A stretch of DNA of 64,000 bases from JBCCCJ01 sp039029315 (GTDB lineage Bacteria; Bacteroidota; Bacteroidia; J057), in contig JBCCGK010000024.1 of assembly GCA_039029315.1 (NCBI GenBank), positions 55,879 to 119,878 of the forward strand, written 5' to 3'. Both the position numbers and the translations under genes were made by a program. A model generated the notes under the pieces. It searched no databases. It worked only from the letters and a program-made list of their open reading frames with translations, and was not told where the DNA came from. Positions 37,688 through 44,771 of this stretch are shown in pieces. The first letter of the stretch is position 1; each line of letters opens with the position of its first letter.

Positions 37688-38683
37688 TTATAGACTCAGG
37701 TACCTCTTCATATTCACCGCAAAGTGCAAATGAGCAATGGCATTTGGATGTGTATCAAAAGGATAATTGTTATACAGTGTATTTGTCAGATCCAACGACA
37801 TATCCAGCGTCTCAATTCCATTGGCCGTCAGCGAGTCCAGTGTTTGTTGTGTAGGTTGGTTCGAAGTAATACCAGCTACAATTAATCGAATGTTATGGAG
37901 CTGACAAAGTCTGTGTATCATAAAAAAAATCTGACAGCTTTTGCTGTGTGAGTCGAGTTGATGAAGGCCAATTTGGTCTGCCACTTCCTGTAAGAAATGC
38001 ACGGAAGGCCATTTCTCCCTTCCTGGCCAATTGTGATATACCTGACTCCAATCCTCCCACCCAATGCTGTCTTCGGTCATATAAGGGACCTTGCTACTAC
38101 GCATCAGTTGCGGAATATGCTGGTGAGATCGCTCAAATCCCATATGAAGGGTTTGGCGGAAGAGAGGAGTAAGCGCATTCCTGTCGTGATGGAAATCTGC
38201 AAAATGCATGACAGCAATGCTTGGCGGCCGCCCATTATTGATCATTTTCAGGAGTTGTAGATAGCTTTGAACGGTTCCATAACCCGGCACGGCAAGGGTT
38301 TGTATTTCATATTCTGAAAGAATGGATTGAAGCACATAGCCATAGCTGAGGCTGTCCGGTAGACCGATTCCATAAGTGTAAGAACAGCCAAACAGAGCAA
38401 GAATGGGAAGAGAAGCCTCAGATTCTTCCACCCTACTTATTCGCAAAGAGTCCTGACTGTGGGTAACAGAATAGGTGAGGCCATGATTGATTGTTACTTC
38501 ATATTGACCTGGATTCAGCGCAAATCCCAGCCGAGGGTGGGGAAGAAGGCAAAATTCAGGGGTAGAGCTGATCTGGAAAGGGGTATAATGATAGGGTTGG
38601 TATTGTACAATTCGCAAGGCAATTTCCAGACAAGGAAACAGAAGAAGAAGGGTATATACAAAGTAAAAAAGCGCGTTTTTCAT
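37688..38683 (-). CDS. SGNH/GDSL-like hydrolase with N-terminal membrane anchor
   Basis: 331 residues. One membrane span at residues 5-25 anchors a SGNH-type domain. The nucleophile block reads 'ILALFGCSYTYGIGL', that is GCSxTxG in place of GDSxT, a variant seen in Bacteroidota SGNH proteins. Block II Gly is in 'VPGYGTVQSY', and the catalytic Asp-x-x-His pair is probably 'FDTHPNAIAH' near the C-terminus. Such enzymes are esterases or O-acetyl transferases acting on envelope glycans. The stop of the upstream AhpD-like gene abuts this start, so they are co-translated. Confidence 0.8.
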   Translation of the reverse strand: MKNALFYFVYTLLLLFPCLEIALRIVQYQPYHYTPFQISSTPEFCLLPHPRLGFALNPGQYEVTINHGLTYSVTHSQDSLRISRVEESEASLPILALFGCSYTYGIGLPDSLSYGYVLQSILSEYEIQTLAVPGYGTVQSYLQLLKMINNGRPPSIAVMHFADFHHDRNALTPLFRQTLHMGFERSHQHIPQLMRSSKVPYMTEDSIGWEDWSQVYHNWPGREKWPSVHFLQEVADQIGLHQLDSHSKSCQIFFMIHRLCQLHNIRLIVAGITSNQPTQQTLDSLTANGIETLDMSLDLTNTLYNNYPFDTHPNAIAHLHFAVNMKRYLSL

Positions 38684-39289
38684 TCAACTATGTGACCAAT
38701 TGTCTGGCTCACTGCTCTCATTGGGACTGAGCCCCAATATATCACCTTCTGTGCTGACACCCAAGCCAAGAACCGTTCGATTTGCATAGCAAAAATAACT
38801 CACCACCTGATTGATTTCCAGAATTTCGCCATCATCCAGGCCTTGGCTGCGCATGCTTTCGATATGGACCTGACTAACCATATGTGGATATTTGGTCAAA
38901 ACCTTGGCATAGGCAAGTCCCAGCAGGTACTTTTGATCCAGCATGTCCCCAAACTCGTCCTGTGAAGTGGCTGCCAGCAATTGATCTGCCCAGGCATCCT
39001 TCTGAAGCAACCGACGCAGACCTGCGAAGTGATGTTGCACACAATATGCACATTGATTCAATTGGCTGACATAGACACCTATCAATTCCAGATACCACTT
39101 GGGAAGGCTGTTGTTGGAATTGTGCAGAACATTCTTGTACAAACTCATATGACCAAACAGACTGTGTGGTCGTAGGCTGTGAACAGAAAGGATATTGTCC
39201 AAATAGCCATTTGGCCCCTTTATCCGATCATACAGTTTTTTGAGCTGCCCACGGGCCTGCTCAAAAGAAATTTCTTCAATCCAACTCAT
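38684..39289 (-). CDS. AhpD-like alkylhydroperoxidase/peroxidase-related protein
   Basis: 201 residues from the ATG at 39289. The carboxymuconolactone decarboxylase/AhpD core is seen in 'LELIGVYVSQLNQCAYCVQHH', with the CxxC pair (Cys80, Cys83) and the downstream His required for redox activity. Family members reduce peroxides with the help of a thiol partner. It is the first gene of a minus-strand unit with the SGNH hydrolase (no gap) and the small exported protein. Confidence 0.85.
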   Translation of the reverse strand: MSWIEEISFEQARGQLKKLYDRIKGPNGYLDNILSVHSLRPHSLFGHMSLYKNVLHNSNNSLPKWYLELIGVYVSQLNQCAYCVQHHFAGLRRLLQKDAWADQLLAATSQDEFGDMLDQKYLLGLAYAKVLTKYPHMVSQVHIESMRSQGLDDGEILEINQVVSYFCYANRTVLGLGVSTEGDILGLSPNESSEPDNWSHS

Positions 39290-39310
39290 AGCAATCAATC
39301 ATTCATTTTT

Positions 39311-39844
39311 TCATTTTTCATTTCTCCTTCTTTCTTCAAAGGATTGTCGATCCAGCCGATACTTCCCGGCATCCTTGCCATCCTCGACTACCCATTTCTC
39401 CCACTGGAACCACAACTTTTCCAGCACCCGAACCGAGCCCACATTCTCTGGATAGACCAGGCCAATGATATGATCGAGTTTCAGAGTGTCGAAACCATAT
39501 TGCACGCTTGCTTTTCCTGACTCAGTAGCGATTCCCCTGCCCCAATAGTCCCGTCGGAAGCGATAGCCAAGATCTACCTCTTGATAATCTTCCAGGAATT
39601 TCAAACCAGAGAAACCGATAAAGACATTGTCGGGTTTGTAAATCACCGCAAGCCTTCCGAATCCATGTTTTTCATAATCTCCGAATACATCCTTGTGAAT
39701 TCTTTCAGAGATTGCCTCTCGACTTTGCACGCCTCCATCACCTGTATGGCGACTCACTTCGGCGTCGAGATTCAGTTGGTATGCCGCTTCAATATCATCA
39801 AGCGTATACTTGCGGAGGATAAGTCTTTCCGTTTCAATCATCAT
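39311..39844 (-). CDS. GNAT-family N-acetyltransferase (RimJ/RimL type)
   Basis: 177 residues from the ATG at 39844; the next ATG, one codon later, is also possible. 'IETERLILRKYTLDDIEAAY' is the standard opening of RimJ/RimL-type acetyltransferases. The acetyl-CoA loop is in 'DLGYRFRRDYWGRGIATESG', and 'VYPENVGSVRVLEKLWF' is the conserved C-terminal part. It acetylates an amino group, on protein or small molecule, using acetyl-CoA. The next gene on the strand (AhpD-like) starts 22 bases downstream, so all are likely one transcript. Confidence 0.88.
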   Translation of the reverse strand: MMIETERLILRKYTLDDIEAAYQLNLDAEVSRHTGDGGVQSREAISERIHKDVFGDYEKHGFGRLAVIYKPDNVFIGFSGLKFLEDYQEVDLGYRFRRDYWGRGIATESGKASVQYGFDTLKLDHIIGLVYPENVGSVRVLEKLWFQWEKWVVEDGKDAGKYRLDRQSFEERRRNEK

Positions 39845-39868
39845 TTTTCTGGGGGTAGAGGGTAGGAA

Positions 39869-39907
39869 AAGACAGGAAAGGCGTTGGTTTTTTCGCCTTC
39901 CTGTCTT
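39869..39907 (-). terminator. Hairpin terminator after the oxidoreductase gene
   Basis: A ~14-bp GC-rich stem with one bulged base and an A/T-rich loop. In the minus direction it is followed by TTTT. It lies 20 bases after the stop of the Gfo/Idh/MocA gene and before the GNAT gene. Confidence 0.65.
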
Positions 39908-39926
39908 CGTATTCTTCAATGGTGAA

Positions 39927-41330
39927 TTATAGTCTTTTTGCTCTGGGTTCCAAATCTGTCAATTCCGCAATCTTAACTGGATGCCCGGATTCGATGCTTT
40001 TTCGTGCTGCGATTCCAATCAGGATAGACATCGCGCCATCTCTGGTGCCAGCAGCATGTCTCAATGGGTCGGGAGCATCAGGATTGACAAAGATCTTGTC
40101 ATGAAGCCGCTTGTCTCCCCCTCCATGTCCACCACGCTCAAATGGTACTTGGACCACCTCATGTTTGTTCCATAATTTGTGAACGATGACAGGTTCGAAT
40201 TTGGTGGCATCCTTGCCGGATTGATCCATCTCAGCAGCATGTAGTTCTGCCTGACTCAGGTTTTCATTGTCAAAATAGGGAATGTCTAACCAGGCTTCTA
40301 TTCTGCCATCTGTCCCATTAAAAGCTATTCTCCAGCCTTCATAGGGAGAGTAGGTGGTCAGGGAGTAGTTGACAATGACATCATTGGCATATTTGATTTG
40401 GGCAGACATCTTGTCATAGATATTGATCTCGGGTCTAAAAAGACAATTGTCGCGAATGTATCCATCATGATGCTCATGTTTGACATACAAATCCATGTTG
40501 CGTTTACTCGTGGTGATGTCCCAATGAAATTTACAGTCTGATTTATGCGGACAAGTACGACAGTTGTCTCCTCTGAATGGTCCATTGCTGCCATAGTGTT
40601 CCAGGGCACCATAAGCGAATACTTCAGCGGGATCTGAATCCAGCCACCAATTGAGCAAGTCGAAATGGTGGGTGGCTTTGTGAACCCATAAAGTCCCACC
40701 AGACTGCCGCAACCCATGCCACCTCCGGAAGTAGGAGGCTCCGTGATAGGTGTTCAGGTACCAGTGAAAATCAACAGAGCTAACTGTGCCGATGGCTCCA
40801 TTGGCCAATAACTCCTTCACTTTGGTCATATAAGGACTCCAGCGATAGTTGAACCCCACAATGACATTGCGGCGGTTTCTTCTTTCAGCATCCAGGATCG
40901 CCTGACATTTATGTTCATCAGTTGTGAGTGGCTTTTCTGTTAACACATCGCAGCCCATGTCCAGGCCTTTGATGATGAATTCATGATGGGTAGAATCTTT
41001 GGTCGTAACGATGACCAGTTCAGGTTTGGTTTCGGTCAGCATGTGTTCGAAGTCAGTAAAGACAGGACAATTGACTCCCATATATTCTTTGGCATATGCG
41101 AGCCGACCGGGATTGTTATCACACAGACCGACAAACTCTAGCAATTCTGGATATTGTTCCACCAATCTTTTTCCCCAAAAAGAGGTGCCTCTTACACCTG
41201 TTCCTACCAAAACAATCTTGAGTTTGGCTCCTTTTTTTCCAAAGGCCCAACTGGGAAAACTAACCATTGAACCTGCAGCAAGCATACTGACAGAGTTGAG
41301 AAAGGAGCGACGAGAGACATGTTGATCCAT
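39927..41330 (-). CDS. Tat-exported Gfo/Idh/MocA-family oxidoreductase
   Basis: 467 residues. A twin-arginine signal ('SRRSFLNSVSMLAAGS') is followed by the NAD(P)-binding glycine loop 'IVLVGTGVRGTSF'. Next comes the family's 'DVLTEKPLTT' motif with its catalytic lysine, then the substrate domain with 'HHFDLLNWWLDS'. A Cys/His-rich insert ('CRTCPHKSDCKFH') near residues 255-270 may bind a metal, which is unusual for the family. The Tat signal implies a folded, cofactor-loaded periplasmic enzyme, probably acting on a sugar or inositol. Confidence 0.88.
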   Translation of the reverse strand: MDQHVSRRSFLNSVSMLAAGSMVSFPSWAFGKKGAKLKIVLVGTGVRGTSFWGKRLVEQYPELLEFVGLCDNNPGRLAYAKEYMGVNCPVFTDFEHMLTETKPELVIVTTKDSTHHEFIIKGLDMGCDVLTEKPLTTDEHKCQAILDAERRNRRNVIVGFNYRWSPYMTKVKELLANGAIGTVSSVDFHWYLNTYHGASYFRRWHGLRQSGGTLWVHKATHHFDLLNWWLDSDPAEVFAYGALEHYGSNGPFRGDNCRTCPHKSDCKFHWDITTSKRNMDLYVKHEHHDGYIRDNCLFRPEINIYDKMSAQIKYANDVIVNYSLTTYSPYEGWRIAFNGTDGRIEAWLDIPYFDNENLSQAELHAAEMDQSGKDATKFEPVIVHKLWNKHEVVQVPFERGGHGGGDKRLHDKIFVNPDAPDPLRHAAGTRDGAMSILIGIAARKSIESGHPVKIAELTDLEPRAKRL

Positions 41331-41745
41331 AGTAATTATCGGTTGTTTGATGAGTGGAAATGCAAGGGATTCGTTCCCATTCTGAATACCTAATTAGCCA
41401 ATAATTCCCAGCAATCTGAAAAATGGGCAAAAGATTTTTCTGAAAAATTTTGCTTTCGCACAATAAACCCAAAGGCTTGTAAGTTCTTATTACTGCCCTC
41501 TGACCTAGGGCCTTAAATCTGCTCCAGATTGATTGATTTTCTCCTTGTTCCAGGAGAACATTTAAGACCTGATATTGGACCATTTACGAAGCCAATACGC
41601 CCTTTGAAACAAAAAAGGGTTGAGAAGTCTGAATGTCCAACTACTTTCGAACTATTCGAAGCATAAACAAATCAACACAAAAAAAATATTAAGCGCATCA
41701 GATTCTTTTACTCTTAACATCCACGATTTTCAAGCTTAATTCCCA
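41331..41745. other. 415-base divergent intergenic region
   Basis: No coding frame is supported. It lies between two divergently transcribed genes and must hold both promoters. A long A-run and AT-rich leader are visible just before the plus-strand start at 41746. No convincing TAnnTTTG box is placed. Confidence 0.5.
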
Positions 41746-43080
41746 ATGAACCTATTCTTTCACCTGTTAGAAAAAACCTACACATTTCTCATCGTTTTTT
41801 CCTCCCTTCTGATCAGTACACTTTCCACTTCTCTGTATGCAGATAATTGTCCCTGTTCGGGGAGAATGACTTCTGTAACCTTCAAATATGATGAAAATGG
41901 AACAGCGGGCGTAGATTTCTATGTCTATGATGATCATATCGGTACCAACCTGATCCAACATTTTTCCAATGTTCAGCCAGGAGACTTGCTGACAGTGGAA
42001 TCCAGCATGATAGGTTTGTCCAGATTTGGGAACAAAATCTATTTAGGAACAACTGTAGGGACTTGCCTGACCTATGTTCAGACCTCCTGTTATGTCGATA
42101 TCATCGGAGATATTTTCATTGGATTTGAGGTAGTCGCCTATGAAGATTATGCTGGCAATAGCTGTTTTCAACCAGCCGGTCTCGGCAATCGGGTATTCGA
42201 AGATACCAATGCGAATGGGATTCAGGATGTTGGAGAGATTGGAATGGATGGAATTACTGTTATTTTGTACGACAAAAATGGTATCCCTGAGGAGGTAGAT
42301 GTTACCTCAAATGGAGGAGAGTATGAGTTCACTAATCTGATCCCAGGAGAGTATTCTGTTGGCTTTCCGAATTTGCCCTTCGGATATGTGAATACCATTG
42401 CCAATGCCGGATTGAATGACCAGCTGGATTCTGATGTAGAAGAAAATGCCAGTCAAACATCTATGATTCACCTGGAACCTTCTGTGATGGATGATTCCTG
42501 GGATCTGGGAATCTTGCAAGGAGTTAGTTTTCCGGTAGAACTGATCCACTTTGATCTTAGCTTGTTTCAGGATGCCGTGCGCCTGGATTGGACGACAGCC
42601 AGTGAGCAGAACAATGAACGATTCGAGATAGAGAGGTCCGTGGATATGAACAATTTCGAGTGGATCGGAAGTGTTGAAGGGGCGGGAACAACACAAGACC
42701 TTCAGGAATATCAATTTGAAGACCCTGAAGCGCTGCTGTTGGGCGTACAGGACGTTTTTTATCGCATCAAACAAATAGATTTTGATGGAACCTATACCTA
42801 TAGTTCTGTGATGGAACTGGAATTGCCACAGAATGGAGACATGCAATTTGAGGTCTATCCCAATCCTGTATCGGAGCTATTGCAGGTGGCAGCATTCTCA
42901 GAAGGAGGAACACTGTTGTTGCTGGATCTGAACGGGAAGGTCATTCATCGACAACCTTTGCCATCTGATCCTGGTCATTATGTATCTCAAGTAGATGTTT
43001 CAAGCATGACGGCAGGTACCTATTTGATTCGCCTGGCAGATAGAAATGGCGTTCAAACCAAAAAAATTGTTTGTAAATAA
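41746..43080 (+). CDS. Secreted SdrD B-like domain protein with T9SS sorting domain
   Basis: 444 residues. The signal peptide ends near 'STSLYA'. A ~110-residue beta domain is followed by an SdrD B-like (Cna-B-type) domain at about 145-250 ('GNRVFEDTNANGIQDVGE', 'PGEYSVGFPNLPFGY'). A fibronectin-like stretch ('VRLDWTTASEQNNERFEIERS') comes next. The C-terminus is the T9SS type A sorting domain ('VYPNPVSELLQV', 'LDLNGKVIHR', 'GTYLIRLADRNG'). It is probably a cell-surface adhesin or stalk protein secreted by the type IX system. Confidence 0.88.
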   Translation: MNLFFHLLEKTYTFLIVFSSLLISTLSTSLYADNCPCSGRMTSVTFKYDENGTAGVDFYVYDDHIGTNLIQHFSNVQPGDLLTVESSMIGLSRFGNKIYLGTTVGTCLTYVQTSCYVDIIGDIFIGFEVVAYEDYAGNSCFQPAGLGNRVFEDTNANGIQDVGEIGMDGITVILYDKNGIPEEVDVTSNGGEYEFTNLIPGEYSVGFPNLPFGYVNTIANAGLNDQLDSDVEENASQTSMIHLEPSVMDDSWDLGILQGVSFPVELIHFDLSLFQDAVRLDWTTASEQNNERFEIERSVDMNNFEWIGSVEGAGTTQDLQEYQFEDPEALLLGVQDVFYRIKQIDFDGTYTYSSVMELELPQNGDMQFEVYPNPVSELLQVAAFSEGGTLLLLDLNGKVIHRQPLPSDPGHYVSQVDVSSMTAGTYLIRLADRNGVQTKKIVCK

Positions 43081-43270
43081 ATAACGAAGAATTGAAAATT
43101 TCTATAATTTCGCAGCGAAATTGAGAAGAGTGAATAGCAAAGACATTATATATATCCTTATTTCTTGAGAACAGTGGATGTTGAACAGAAGCCATAAAAC
43201 GCCCGGGAGATCCCACTGGGAATCCTCCCCCTTCTGTTGAGAAGAATCATTTGATTATTCATTTGTATGA

Positions 43271-43299
43271 GGGTGCAAGCGAAAGTTTGTGCCCTTTTT
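43271..43299 (+). terminator. Intrinsic terminator after the SdrD-B/T9SS gene
   Basis: An 8-bp stem (GGGTGCAA/TTGTGCCC, with two G-U pairs) is followed by TTTTT. It lies between convergent genes. A small 7-bp hairpin with a 3-base loop is also present at 43106-43122, closer to the stop. Confidence 0.65.
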
Positions 43300-44643
43300 C
43301 TATTCTCCTTTGATGTGCGGAATGCCGTAGGGACCATCCTTGAGGTAGAGAATTCTTGCTTGTGGATTGCCCAATTGTGCCCACGCATGAGCAATGGCGC
43401 GTTCTTGCATCAAGGCCATCCGTTGCTCCTTTGACAGGCTGTCATGTTCCGATTGGGTCAACAAATCCAGGCCAACCTGTCCAGGAAGATTGGCATAGTC
43501 TTGTCTGGGGATTTCCAATGCGCAATAAATAAGATGATCTTCCTCTTCGATGACACGGAGTACCTTGCACCACATTTGGACCTGCCATTGTTCGGGGATC
43601 ATGCTCCAATCCGGTGCTGCGATCATCTCCATAAACGCTTCACGACCATGCTGACGGAAGAGTGCCATGGCTTGTTTGTACCCTGTCCCACCTACTGGAT
43701 CTACATCTGTGTTCTGCGCAGAGATGATAATCCATCCACCCGCTTTGACCGCCTTTGCTGCCTCTACAGCCGCCTTGCCAACCTGATAGTGATTGATGCC
43801 CACATAGCCACCAGGAATCACCACGATATCGTATCGATGATCCAGGTCTACGGTTACATAATTGCGGATAAACTGTACGGCTTCCTTATGTGCTGCCGTC
43901 AGATCACCAGCGAATACTCCATTGAGTCTTCGTTCTTCATCGATGGTCGCATTCACCAGAAAATCGCAGCCTGCCATCAATGCCACTTCCAGCGCTTCAT
44001 CGTGTAAGGGGTTGCCTTCCAGAATAAGATCAGCCGCCTGACTAGAGTTGAGGAGTTTGGCTCCATGAAATATAGAGAGTGTTTCTTTTCCCACAATCCC
44101 CGGACAGATGCCTTTCCGCCCGCCAGAAGCCCCAGCCATGAAGTGACTTTCTACCAGACCCGTCACGATCTTCAAATCGGCGTCCATATATCGTTTGTTG
44201 ATCTTCACCAGAGAGCCGCGTTTGGTTTCTCCCACATACAACAAGTGATCCTCCCTGTCATATTCATGATTCTCAATCCTGACAGATGCAAAGCCTGATT
44301 CCTGCAAGCCCAGCATCTCCTCAACCTCCTGTCCAACCATATTTCGATGAGAGCCTGCACCGATCAGGACCACGATCTGTTGTTCCAACCATCCTGCATC
44401 CAGAAGTGTCTGTATGATATGTCTCATCAATCCTCCTTTCCCACGATATGGCACTGGCCGAGTATTGTCCGATACCACGATCACCGCTTCGGCCTGTGGA
44501 TGTACTGCCTCACTGGCAATCTCCCCCAGTGGTCGAGAAGCAATTGGATCAGCCAGGGCCGAAGGGATGGCTTGCTCTCCTGGAATGGGCGCTGGAGCAG
44601 GGCGCATACCAGCAGTGTGGATGGAAGGAAAAGAAGTCGTCAT
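43300..44643 (-). CDS. larA: Nickel-pincer lactate racemase (LarA) family protein
   Basis: 447 residues. It carries the LarA hallmarks: 'VVSDNTRPVPY' in the N-terminal domain, His in 'GAGSHRN', and the cofactor-binding block 'ESHFMAGASGGRKGICPG' with the lysine that holds the pyridinium ring and a His nickel ligand. A second His is in 'SIFHGAKLL'. LarA-family enzymes racemise or epimerise 2-hydroxyacids with the NPN nickel cofactor. The maturation genes larB, larC and larE are not in the window. The family is broad, so the actual substrate may not be lactate. Confidence 0.82.
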   Translation of the reverse strand: MTTSFPSIHTAGMRPAPAPIPGEQAIPSALADPIASRPLGEIASEAVHPQAEAVIVVSDNTRPVPYRGKGGLMRHIIQTLLDAGWLEQQIVVLIGAGSHRNMVGQEVEEMLGLQESGFASVRIENHEYDREDHLLYVGETKRGSLVKINKRYMDADLKIVTGLVESHFMAGASGGRKGICPGIVGKETLSIFHGAKLLNSSQAADLILEGNPLHDEALEVALMAGCDFLVNATIDEERRLNGVFAGDLTAAHKEAVQFIRNYVTVDLDHRYDIVVIPGGYVGINHYQVGKAAVEAAKAVKAGGWIIISAQNTDVDPVGGTGYKQAMALFRQHGREAFMEMIAAPDWSMIPEQWQVQMWCKVLRVIEEEDHLIYCALEIPRQDYANLPGQVGLDLLTQSEHDSLSKEQRMALMQERAIAHAWAQLGNPQARILYLKDGPYGIPHIKGE

Positions 44644-44731
44644 GAGTTATTTTTTGAGCCTATAATTTCTGCTTGTACCTGATCGTTAAATAATTTCTAC
44701 TATTAGAATAACGAATTACGAGAAAAATCAC

Positions 44732-44739
44732 TATTTTTG
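44732..44739 (+). promoter_or_regulatory. Putative Bacteroidota -7 promoter box of the Hsp70/tubulin gene cluster
   Basis: TATTTTTG fits the TAnnTTTG consensus of Bacteroidota sigma-ABfr promoters. It lies 32 bases before the ATG at 44772, leaving a short leader. No clear TTG is found at the -33 distance, so the call is tentative. Confidence 0.4.
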
Positions 44740-44771
44740 GATTATTGGTCTTTATTTGACATCATCTTCGC

